Assembly: GCA_015179125.1 (NCBI GenBank)
Contig: WHVA01000043.1
Coordinates: forward strand, 186,001-250,000
Direction: 5' to 3'
From: Gautieria morchelliformis
Lineage: Eukaryota > Basidiomycota > Agaricomycetes > Gomphales > Gomphaceae
Length of the DNA stretch: 64,000 bases
This document shows, in pieces, positions 29,330-39,288 of this stretch. The number at the start of each line of letters is the position of its first letter. Positions within the stretch are counted from its first letter, which is position 1. The translations under genes and the position numbers were made by a program. The notes beneath the pieces are model-generated. The model saw only the letters and a program-made list of their open reading frames with translations, was not told the DNA's origin and searched no databases.

Positions 29330-29716
29330 GCATAACAGCTGGTACCAAAAAGAAAAACAGAATCAGTCGTGGCTAGCAACCCCCGCTGTCGGCCCCACGC
29401 ACCTGACTCATGCTCAATGATCACTACCTTGGGGGATTCCGCCAGCTCCCACACCGCATCCAATCCACCAGCACAACGTTTCCGAGTCCACAATCAGGAT
29501 AAGCTTGCCCACACGTATGGTGCGCCCGTTCGCTGCCCACGGCATCCACCGCCGCCCGATCTCCTCAAATGTCTCCTCGACTGTCAGGTGCAGTGTGCGC
29601 TCCTCGAGGTCGAGCCTCACATCCGCAGCCGTCAGCGCACTGCTCGACGTCGACGTCGTGAGCGCGGTCGCACCTGAGCGTGCCGAGTTCAAGCTCGTGC
29701 CCACACCCGCACCCAC
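29330..29716 (-). pseudogene. Family-2 glycosyltransferase fragment
   Basis: Minus strand encodes RWMPWAANGRTIRVGKLILI and VDSETL, matching the nucleotide-sugar-binding region (WAxNG, then ILIVDSDT) of large membrane glycosyltransferase-2 proteins of basidiomycetes. After a frameshift near 29470 it continues GLDAVWELAESP and KVVIIEHESG, the expected next segment. Neither the membrane part nor the QxxRW region is present. Such enzymes make cell-wall polysaccharides at the plasma membrane. Because it lies between the inverted repeats of a transposon-like element it was probably captured. Identification rests on memory of the family's motifs. Confidence 0.55.
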
Positions 29717-31063
29717 CGCCGCGATAGGGTTTCACAGAAAGGTGCTTACCGGTTCTGTTAGTTCTCAAAATACTAACGTACCTCAGTGACATGCTTGTCA
29801 GAAATATTGGAGGAGGGATCGCTGATGTACGTGTTGTACACAGGGGATGGGTTGAGCGAACGCCCAACTCACCATCTTCCTTTCCACAGCCTCAATCGGT
29901 CTCTCTATCAAATCGTGCGACAGCTTCCGTCACGAAGAACAGCTGGGACAGGTACCTGGTGTGGTGGTGGAGAACCTGGGATCACTCAGGTTGCGGCTGA
30001 GCATGCAGGCGATCCGGTAACCGTGCAGGAGGGATCAATCTCGCGTGTGCGGTCAGGCTGAGTTCAAGACTCTGCCCAACCCGGACACGGGTGTAAGGAG
30101 GGAAGTGGGAGAAGAATACTACGTGCACTACTGGGCCTAACCCTGGGCTGGGCCTGCGCATCGACTCGGCTCGGAGGGAATCGGAATGGGAAAGGTTCTG
30201 CGGAAGGATGGATGACAAATAGAACAGAAGCGCAGACTCAGGCTGCTCCAGCTGAGGCGGGGTGCGAAATCATCTTGATGTCATGGTGTAGATCAAATGA
30301 CGCTGTGGGCTGAGTCCATGTAAGGTGGCGCCGTACTAGTAGGGCTGCGAGTGGAGCATGCCACGCTGTTTGGCAGTGCACCTTGTCTTTGTCAAGCAGT
30401 GTGAGCTGTTGCGTCCATCACATCACTTGACTTACGAAAGCCCAAGACGGTCTATACAGTAAGCAGCAAGTAGTGTGATCCCTGGAAACAAACAAGCGGA
30501 CCCTTGGGCCATCCATCTGAGATATCCACGGGCTGGTGGCATGACTCGGAGACAAGGGAAACGGAGAAGTGGAGCGCGGCCGTGGGAGCATACAGATATT
30601 CGGGCAGCGGCGATTTGAGGGGCTGACCGTGGTGGCGATGGCCAGAGTGAAGGATGAAGAGCGCGCATACATTTGTTCTTGCATTAGTCAGCCAGGTTGT
30701 ACTCCGACTCGTCCTGTGCCTTTCACCTTCCGTGCCTTCCGCCAGAAATCGATTATCTTGCCTACTAGGTATTAGCGCAACTCGCGATCATACCCCAGAC
30801 ACTTGCACTAGTACTTAGTTGACTTCTGGAGATTGATCATGATTAGATAAAAAAAAAATCTCATTTGTCATTTGGACTTTGCAATTTTTCCTGTACCTAA
30901 ATTTCAGTACAAGTCAGTACTGTAATTTAGCTGTAGTGCAGGCGGAACTGAAATATAGCGCTTATTCTTTCTACAGTGTATACTTAGTGCTGTATCTCAA
31001 AAGCAGTTGTCACTTGGGGCCGTAGTAGCATTCCAGCACCTCAAGCATGGAAATTCATTGATA

Positions 31064-31344
31064 TGTTGTAAAACCGGTCATACTTGACCGATCCCCGATC
31101 CCCCTTCGCGCATTGTTCTCCTTGCGCAGTCTCCGCAGTTTCCCTTTGTTTAGCATCTTATTGTCTTATCCTATTGTCCTCATTCCTATTTTAGAGTACA
31201 AAGGAATTATAGAGTATAAGTAGCGTACGCTTGCTCTACGACCTCTCAGCTTACACTGATGTCGTCTTAGGTACTTATTACTTCTCACTAATACTAGCTT
31301 ACACTGAAGTCGTCTTAGTGTCTATCTAGACTACTGCGCCAGCA
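31064..31344 (+). repeat. Solo LTR (281 bp) of a Copia-type element
   Basis: TGTTGTAAAACCGG...TGCGCCAGCA, flanked by a perfect 5-bp duplication TGATA (31059-31063 and 31345-31349). It contains the motif cttacactgatgtcgtctta twice (about 31252 and 31298), like the repeated motif near the end of the other Copia-type LTRs here. Confidence 0.85.
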
Positions 31345-31671
31345 TGATACATATATGGAAACTTCAGTATATTTGCCCAGAAATATATATATTAATTCAC
31401 TGGATTTCACTGAATGCTCCATGAGCTATCTTGAAAATTTTTAAGTGTGCGCACAACGGCAATCCAGGCCTTCGAGCACTGAAATTCTCATGATAATTAC
31501 ATTGAATCTGTAGTTCCTATGGCACGGAAACTAAGTGACAAAGCCACTGAAAATTCTACTGGTCCAACCACTTGAATAATTTCATTGGTTTTTTCTAGGA
31601 AACCCGGTAAGCTCAAATCTCATTGGTTTGTTTCAATGGGGGCTGTTTCAATGATGTACCCACTGAAAACA

Positions 31672-31727
31672 GAAACCCCGTGGGTAAACCCACTAGGTTT
31701 CAATGGATTCGCTATCCACAGTGTATA
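31672..31727 (-). repeat. Right TIR of the 28.9-31.7 kb element
   Basis: Inverse partner of 28853-28908. Confidence 0.6.
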
Positions 31728-32219
31728 TACCCCACATTCGGAGCCCACATCCGAACCACTCAGCGGTCCATTGCGTCGCAACAGCGACGCCTGATTCCGG
31801 AATATGCTGCATAAGGTTGCATAACATGCAACGCTACCATGGGCTGAGCGTAAAGTCGATAATTCTGGATCGCATCCATTCATGTCAGCACTCAGGCGCG
31901 CGAACGAGGAATCCCCTCGGACTCAGAAACGCGTCACTGGACGAGAAATAGAAGCCAATCGTTTGAGTACCACTACGCGTATTGGCAAATAGCCGGTGGT
32001 TTCAGGTGGTCATGCGGGTGGAGGCAAAGCATCACGATCATGATCATGTCGTAACGAAAACTGCAGTACTGTCAACTCGAAAGTACATGCTGAACACAAA
32101 CGTATGGACAATTCGAGTTCATGGGTGTACGCCCTACGGTTGAAGTACACTCGTCAATCAAGAAAGGGACACAGAACGGAAAGTAGGAGGATACGGTGAT
32201 TGCAAAAACGGGATGTGAA
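31728..32219. other. Interval without a recognised gene
   Basis: Downstream flank of the peroxygenase gene. No ORF with recognised motif, no RNA gene. Confidence 0.5.
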
Positions 32220-33790
32220 TTAGGCCCAACACGTCGTGGTGCGCACCAGGGCGTCCCAGACGCGGCCGCTGTACCCGCTGTACCAGCCTGATGATACGGG
32301 CGCCTGCGTTTGATCCACCACGCCCTCGACCTCTGCTTGATCCATCAAGCCTTCGGCCTCTGATGTAGGCGGGCCATAGGGAAATATCGGGGGACAGCCT
32401 ACTTCCGCAAATGGCAGATGGAAGAATACGAGATTACGTTTCAAGGCCGTGCGCAACTCGCCAGTGGGGTTAGGATACAACCTGAGCACCGTGTTTTCGA
32501 TATAGTCCCCGTAGATCCAGCACCAGGTGATGAGAGTTGGAGAAGTCAAATTGACCCTGTAAGTGTCGATACCGTCCTCGTTATGTCCAGGTAGGACGAT
32601 GGGGTATTGACCCCATAGCGCTACGACTTCCGCTGCAATTTCGAGCATCCCGATGGGTAGGGGGGCACGGTGAAAACCGTCGGGCATCTTTCCATCTTGG
32701 AAAAATGTACGAATGACGTCCATTTTGACTGCTGGCAGTGCCGTCCACGGGTGTCTGAAAAGGAGGTATGTAAAGACAGACTCCGCATAACCGGCAGGAT
32801 AGCGGATGTGATTGAAGGCGAATTTGGGGTTGCCCGAGATGCCATCTTTGATACGCTTGAAACGATGTTTGGCGGCGCTACGATATTGAACGTGTCAAAG
32901 ATGGGATCCGCTTCAGCTTGCATCTGTGGGATGCTTCATGAGTGGTGTAACATTCGCTCGGCCTATGCGCATCTTACCTTTTGGAAGAGAGTCTCATTGA
33001 AACTGTGGTTATCGCCAAAAAACGCGTCGCCTTGGAGAGAAACATGAGTATAGATTGTCTGATAAACCCATGTCACCGATGGCTTACCTCGTGTCATGCT
33101 TACGTCCCCTAAGAACATATGACCGTCAGCTTGATACTTGGACGTAGCGAAACAAACTCACCCTCGAATGTGCCGTGAAAATTCAGGCCACGACTGCCAT
33201 CCCGAGCTCCACCAATGCTGAGCTTATCGGTAAGCGAGTTGCCATCGCCTAGATGGGCCGCATAGGCAACCAACGCGGCGATGTCAGCGCCCATATTGAA
33301 TCCTAGCACATAATAATGTCAAAAGAAAACATAAGGCGATACACGAACAGCACATACCAGTCATAACGGCATCCACGATTTCTTTAGGGGATGCCACTCC
33401 GTCGTGGGGTAAGTACTACGATTTGCGAGATAATTAGATTCTGACCAATTACAGGGAAGTAGCGTGGGGTGATGTGATACGTACTCCATGGTTCGCAAGT
33501 GTGTTCAGACCAGGGCATGGTCCTCGAATATCGCCAGGGCCAGGTGGTACATACGGATGGTCCGCATCATTGACAAGTACCGGGACGCCTATGTTGTCTG
33601 GCTTGGCGTGAATATCAGGGGGAGGACCTTTACGGATCTCCAGTGTCGGGATAATCATGGCAAGCTCCTCTTCCGACAGACCTGCCAGACTGCCGTACGC
33701 AGGAAAGGCAAGCACTTCGGTCAGGTGGGAAGTGAAGGTAAAGATGAGCAGAAGAACAGTGGTGAGACGCGTCATTCTGTCGTTTGGCAT
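32220..33790 (-). pseudogene. Unspecific peroxygenase (heme-thiolate, chloroperoxidase family), one frameshift
   Basis: Secreted enzyme that uses H2O2 to insert oxygen into organic substrates. The ATG at 33790 (or 33775) starts a signal peptide (TTVLLLIFTFTSHLTEVLA) followed by FPAYGSL. Exons (minus): 33790-33485, 33415-33358, 33302-33162, 33108-33088 (21-nt microexon), 33030-32978, 32923-32220. Exon 1 ends with the heme-ligand motif GPCPGLNTLANHG; exon 3 ends NFHGTFEG; the microexon supplies GDVSMTR, giving the EGD...R motif of long-type peroxygenases; exon 5 gives FFGDNHSFNETLF with the catalytic glutamate. Exon 6 has one frameshift near 32886 between IFDTFN and YRSAAKHRFKRI, then runs open through FRHPWTALPAVK to TTTCWA and stop. 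The frameshift could be a real inactivation or a sequencing error. A TATA box lies at 33841-33848. Confidence 0.85.
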
Positions 33791-33840
33791 ACAAGAGAAG
33801 ACTGGATTGCGTGAAGAACATCTTGCAGCAATCAATGGAT

Positions 33841-33848
33841 CTTTTATA
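33841..33848 (-). promoter_or_regulatory. TATA box of the peroxygenase gene
   Basis: TATAAAAG on the minus strand, about 51 nt upstream of the ATG at 33790. Confidence 0.6.
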
Positions 33849-35596
33849 GTCAGCATAGGCGTCTGTGCAAGCAAATGGGCGTAAGATAAAATCACCGTAA
33901 CCGCAAGTACTGTATGGATTCGTTCTGAACAATGGCATGTAGGCTGGGCTTTGATGTCCCTGGTTTCGATTTGACTTTATATTCCGCCGTTTGAAATAGA
34001 CACCTGGTACTGGTCGGGCACCGTACTCAATTCCATTCTTTGAGCATCAAAATCAGTTGAAACTGGAGATCGTAGAGCTCAAGGCAGCGCATCCCTGACC
34101 CGGATTGATGCGACCCGAGAAGCCCCGCGCAAATTGGAACGGACGGTTCTAGGGCTCCGCTGAATTACCACTCAGTTGTCCCCGAACGCATGCCGAAACC
34201 TATTTGCAAAATCATGTCGTTCTGTGCCGTGAGTCCTTCTCACAGCTGAAGAAATATCCTCCCGGGGGTAATGTATGGTGCCGGTCACTTACACACGGCT
34301 ACTTGCCAATCGCAATTCCAGCTGAGAAAAAATCCGATTCTTCTTATTCCTTATAAAGTGCATCTTTAGGTCAGATCGATCGATTGTATAGAGCGATTGA
34401 TCTAATTTGTAAAACTGATGGTGTTATTTTTCGTTGTCACGTCAATTTGGCGGCACTGCCATATATGAATATCCCATATGAACGTTAAGCTCCATCGGAC
34501 GATAAGTACAATGAACTGTGGCTACGCAAAACAAACCTTGGCTGCTTCTAGTTTGACACAAGTTGCGCCTCATGTCACTGAGCAGGAATGACAGCTTCTG
34601 AAATCATTAGCTGGAGCCACTTTCGAAAATCAACGAATACACACACCCATTAATAAGTGAATGCGGGGCCTGTGATATCAAGTATCTGAATAGTACAGCA
34701 TCGGCTGCAACTAGTCAACGGTCCATTTAGTCCCCCACTGCTCCATGCGTGCACTTCCAAAAAGAGAAGAAATGTATTAGCCTCATTCCCGTTCATTCCG
34801 AAACTAGTCCACTCAAGGTTGCGCGGTTGCTTCAAGGACATTCGATAGGACCGGAGCTCGTTTTGTTGTCCCAAGCGAGTGTGTGCAGGACAATGGGACA
34901 GCTGTGGACACTAAATGCCACGCCGCAGGTTTGTCTATTCATGCCGTTTGACCTCTAAACAACAGAGTCGACAGTGTTTTCCAAGTCCCGGCTAAAGACC
35001 AGGTCTAGCCCGAGCCGGGCCGGGCCCAAGCTCTCGTCCAGATACAGAGAGCGCCGGGCCCGAATAACGCGGCTTTTGGGCACTTCTCATTAACGTAAGT
35101 CAGGCACATGTAATGAGGGGTTACTATTTCCAGCGACAACCACTGATCTGAACGATGAACGATACTCTCAATTGAAGTTGAATGTCGGCGTTACAACTTC
35201 GAATCCTCGCCTGACAGTGTGACACTGCTCGGGCACCGTTACGACTCAAACACGCTTACGCGTCCGTGGCACAGGTGTAGCATTCGTGGAACGAGGCGAG
35301 TCACACACTCGACTTCTCTTCTGCGCCTGCGACCAAGGAATTCAATCTTGTATATTTTCCGACGAAGCACGCTTTGCAAGACTGTCACACGTGCCGACTG
35401 ACGTCAGTACCCTCAAGCTCAACGACTTTCCAGTTCGTTACAGCTTCGCCCTGATCGAAGTGACAAATGATAAAGAGCGCCCCTCCGAAACTCGCTGAAA
35501 GAACGTCAAACTTTGAATACACGCCCCGTTCAGCGGACAGCGCGACAGCCAGAGTATCAATAGGTGCATGCTAGGTTGTATAGACCCAAAACCACC
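33849..35596. other. Intergenic interval between peroxygenase and esterase
   Basis: Shared upstream region of two divergently oriented genes. No ORF with recognised domains. It holds the 67-bp repeat at 34392-34458. A tRNA B-box-like word near 35196 was checked and rejected. Confidence 0.5.
34392..34458 (+). repeat. 67-bp repeat shared with the LINE-C endonuclease gap
   Basis: 66 of 67 bases are identical to 57537-57603 (starting agcgattgatctaatttg, ending tttggcggcactg). Source unknown. Confidence 0.85.
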
Positions 35597-37376
35597 ATGT
35601 CTCGTCTACACGCCAAACTTTTCTTTGTGCTCTGTCTGTCTGCAAGTGCAGTGGTGCAGTTTGTCACCCTCGACAATGCTACGTTCGTTGGTACCACTCT
35701 CGGATTGGTAACTAGGTACCTGGGAATTCCATATGCAGAGCCCCCGTGAGTCTCCTCGTCTGTTCTTTTGAAAGAGTAATCTCGAAGCATTTCTGTGTCC
35801 GGGACTGGAGATCGGCGGTTCCGATTGCCAGTTGCAAAGAGCTATACAAGCGGCACCTTTCCGGCAGCCGTCTTCGGCCCCTCCTGCCCACAGCAAGCAG
35901 TCCGCCTGCCTAACCCTAGTGGAGTCCCTGCAAAGACGATTAACGCTATCACCGATTCCATCTTCCGAATGGTTCTCCCAGATTCGGAAGACTGCTTGTA
36001 TATCTAACATTTCCTCTTATGTATCCTGTTCGCGCACGTCTCGCTGTTCTTTTAGGACAGTAAACGTAGTCAAGCCTGCTCTGATCCCTGCGGGAAGCAA
36101 GCTTCCTGTCGTGGTAGTGAGTTGGTCTTTGGCTTTGATGCAGGCTGGCACATATTTGACGGATTTTCCCCTACCTGTCAGTGGATTCATGGAGGAAGCT
36201 TCGAGCTGGGATCCACTTCCACATACGATGGTCAGCTCTTGGTATATCGGAGTGAACGGTCGCCCTGATCGTCCTGCTGAAGGGGGAGCAATCGTACAAC
36301 GTTCAATATCTATGGGCAAACTGGTTATCTACGTCAGCATGAACTACAGGTATGACCTCCTAATTCCAGCCATGAGATACTGGTTGAAAAGATTTGCGGG
36401 AAAAATAGATTGTCACGTACGTATCCAATACTACTCTATCCTCGCTGATGGAGCCGGTTTGCTTGTAGTTTTTGGCTTTCTTGCCAGTAAAGAAGTCAAG
36501 GCTGAAGGAGTAGGGAACCTTGGCCTGCAAGATCGTGAGTACTTGTACGATTAAGGCGCACGTTACTTTGCTTATCTTCTCCAAGAACGCTTGGCGCTGC
36601 GGTGGGTTCAGAAATACATTGACAAGTTCGGTGGAGATCCCTCCAAAGTTACCATGTAAGAAGCATATGATTATACTAATCATATCAATAACGCGCGCGT
36701 CTTTCAGCTGGGGCCAATCCGCGGGTTCTATGTACGTGCGCACTTATCTAGAGCTGAGGATGGTTTAACATAGTAGGCTATCTCAGATCGGTGTCGTTAC
36801 ATATGCTCACCGACGGCGGGAACACCGAGGGATTGTTCAGAGCTGCATTCATGCAATCCGGTTTTCCGCTTCCCGTGAGTGGTTTCTTGTGTCACGTATT
36901 TGAGCTCAGGCCACCCCACAAGGTCGGAGACATCACGAACGGCCAGCCATATTATGACGCCATTGTCAGTGGCACGGGATGTTCTTCAGCACCAGACACC
37001 CTCGCTTGTCTGCGTGCTGCCGATTACGAAACGTTGCTTCGTTTGATGAACGATTCTCAGAATATCTTTTCTTACCAGGTGGGTTTCCTCATACTGCCAT
37101 TCTCGAAGTTGATGGGCCGCCAGAATAGTCGTTGCACTTGGCGTGGCTTCCGCGCACTGACGGTGTATTCTTGAAAGACACGCCTCAGAAATTAGTCGCT
37201 TCCGGGAGCGTCGCGAAAATTCCAATCATCGTCGGTTAGTGACACTATATTGTGATTGGCAATTCTCAGTTGCGGTTTTAGGGCATTGCGACGATGAGGG
37301 AACGTAAGCCACCAACATTCCCTGCCCTTAACACATAACGCATGTTCTGAGGGAATATAGGTTGTTTTCATTCACA
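35597..37376 (+). pseudogene. Secreted type-B carboxylesterase/lipase, cut by LINE-B
   Basis: ATG at 35597 with a signal peptide (LHAKLFFVLCLSASAVV). Spliced reading gives LVTRYLGIPYAEPP, then GDRRFRLPVAKSYT, DSEDCLYI, TVNVVKPALIPAGSKLPVVV, WIHGGSFELGS (oxyanion region HGGS), AIVQRSISMGKLVIYVSMNY, FGFLASKEVKAEGVGNLG, RWVQKYIDKFGGDPSKVTI, the nucleophile WGQSAGS (Ser codon 36718-36720; GQSAG in place of the usual GESAG), LFRAAFMQSG and HCDDEGTLFSFTN. Eight or more short GT..AG introns. The junction before FGFLAS cannot be phased, suggesting a 1-nt lesion. The gene stops at FTN where the LINE-B A-rich tail begins (37376); the C-terminal catalytic acid and histidine region are not found beyond it. 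Hydrolyses carboxylic esters outside the cell when intact. Confidence 0.8.
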
Positions 37377-38232
37377 AATCTTTTATTTATTTTTTATTTA
37401 TTTATAATCCAATTTTAAGTCTTTTGGGGCAATGCCCTATGTAAGACTTGTTTCTACAAAGCGCTGGTCTACAGAGATTATCTGACTTTCCTTTCCTTCT
37501 CTATCCCCGCTTGTGCCCCATGGGCGATGCCCTGGGCGTGTCCATGCCTAGTTAGGCGAGGTGGGTATCGTTGCGCCTGGCGCTTGTTGCCGTCCCTTCG
37601 ATCTATCTGTTCACCCCCTCCCCTGGCTCCTGTTGCAGCTGGAGATCTCCGTATGTGCCCTGTAGTCTCCCGGTCTCGTGCACGTATCTGAACAGGTGTT
37701 TCAGTGCTTTGGGTTTTCCGAGGATCGTTCTCGCTGACATGGTGCCGCGTCGTAGGTGCCGTTGCATCGTTTTCCTCTGCTGACCATAGGCTGGGCATCT
37801 AAATAGGAAGTGATATACCGTCTCCTCTGCTTGTTTGCACGCTGGACATGTAGGTGTGTCGGCCTTGCCTATCTTGTACATGTGCTTGTTGAGGGCAACG
37901 TGGCCCGTGCGTAGCTGCACCAGCAGGCTGGAGTGTCTGCGCGGGAGTCCCTTGCAGAGTCTGGCGTATGCTGCCGATGGCATGGAGGGGTCGATCTTGT
38001 GAGCGATTCTAGCTCTGGGGGACCTGGCGAACTTCTCCCTTGCTTCCCCTCTGATATGTTTTTGGAACTTCTGTAATTCCACCGCCTTGCTTCTGGGAAG
38101 TTTTCCCCTGCACTTGATGGGTATAAATCTTTCCTCGCTAGTCTCCCCTCTCGCTGCCCTCTTGGCTTCCTCGTCCGCCCTTTCGTTCCCTCTTACACCC
38201 TCGTGCCCCGGTACCCACCTTATGACTGTCAT
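37377..38232 (-). mobile_element. LINE-B: 5'-truncated Tad1-like LINE inserted in the esterase gene
   Basis: Only the last part of ORF2, the 3' UTR and an A-rich tail (plus-strand cttttatttatttttt near 37378) remain. The coding part (38232-37603) is open for 209 codons: VIRWVPGHEGVRGNERADEE (RNase H), CPACKQAEETVYHFLFRC (CCHC-like) and ending LQQEPGEGVNR. No clear target duplication was found; the 5' end at about 38232 shows no similarity to the left flank. Confidence 0.85.
37417..37449 (-). other. LINE-B 3' UTR stem-loop
   Basis: Minus strand: AAGTCTT pairs with AAGACTT, inner GGGC pairs with GCCC, loop ATT. The counterpart in LINE-C is 53945-53975. Likely the RT recognition hairpin. Confidence 0.65.
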
Positions 38233-38798
38233 GAAAATATCAGTAAGCCATCACCACCATCACAACGCTGCATATACGCTGCCCCACGTCTCACATACAC
38301 TTCCACTCGCACCACCCACATCTACCTGAGCCCACACACGTCCGCACAACACATTACAGCATTCCCATCGCTCCACTGATTCGACCCTGACCCAACACCC
38401 GTGGATCCACCCAACCCGAGTCGAAGCCCGAGCCCGAGGGACGTTGATCCACAGAGGAGCTAATTGCTGAACCGCATGTCCACATATCTTCCATATATGC
38501 TTCCCTCCTAAACACAACTCATATTTCTGATACATATGACTACCTACACCCATTCCCATTCGATAGACCAATCTCTTACCTACCGCTGCTTCTGGACCAC
38601 CGTAGCCCCGAGTCCAGACACCAGAAGTCGATCCACATGCCCATCTTCTGCTCTTCACACCGCAGCACACTATGTAGTTAGATAAATAGTTCAGCTCGTG
38701 TATCCACATCCCCTAGTCAATCAGAATTCACGTTGAACCACACTGGTATTTTGGGATGCACAGAATTGCGTAGTTGTTACTGAAGAGGATACACACAC
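38233..38798. other. Interval without a recognised gene
   Basis: Between LINE-B and Gypsy-2. The missing 3' end of the esterase was looked for and not recognised. The minus-strand frame at 38709-38260 is rich in Cys and Trp but has no motif and is not called. Confidence 0.5.
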
Positions 38799-39288
38799 TG
38801 TAAGGGCAACCCTGGCTAGTTGTGGAGATCACACTACCACACAACTGACAAGGGGAAATCCAAAGTATGTATAAATGAACAGAGCATACAAGAGAGGGGA
38901 TTCTCACCTGACAAGGGGAAATCCAAAGAGAAAAGTCTAAGGACCCCCAATGTCAGCGAGCCCATATTATACTACGCTGCGCAGCCAGGGACAACACTTG
39001 GCACCCGCCATCAACCCTGCACCTCCCTGACCTCCCCGACCCTTGATCGACCCTTGATGCCACCTATTACGCGAGTCGCTTGATTTCCGACACTGTTCCG
39101 AGAGTGGAAGTCGGAAATTGGAGTGGAACTGGCAAGGCGAACAGAACTGGTGGAAGTTCTCCCAGAAGCGGAATCATTTCCGAAGGCGGAGGCGGAGATG
39201 GAATCGGAACCGGAAACGGAGTCGGAAATGGAGTCGGAACTGGGTGTGGTGTCGGAACTGGAAATGGAAAACAGGGTGTCCCCTGACA
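38799..39288 (-). repeat. Gypsy-2 3' LTR (490 bp)
   Basis: TGTAAGGGCAACC...CCCCTGACA on the plus strand. Followed by the polypurine tract complement (39289-39301, tcaccccccctct). Confidence 0.93.

Larger units (their letters stand above)
28854..31725. mobile_element. TIR element with captured glycosyltransferase fragment
   Basis: Outer inverted repeats at about 28853-28908 and 31672-31727 match at 43 of 56 positions (CACTGTGG core, then TGGGT and ACCCAC blocks). The outermost TA at each side may be the target duplication. The inner flanks on both sides are rich in gtttcaatg and gtttcagtg words. The interior contains a glycosyltransferase-2 gene fragment and a 281-bp solo LTR but no transposase, so it is a non-autonomous element. 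The superfamily is not settled; TA flanks would fit Tc1/mariner. Confidence 0.55.

Noticed and set aside
30418-30684. 88-codon minus-strand ORF inside the TIR element
   Set aside because: No motif recognised in any frame; not enough to support a gene.
35160-35230. Possible tRNA gene (acttcgaatcct resembles a B box)
   Set aside because: No matching A box, acceptor stem or clover-leaf could be drawn.
38260-38709. 149-codon Cys/Trp-rich minus-strand ORF
   Set aside because: No recognisable domain, no promoter or intron signals; frame probably open by chance.
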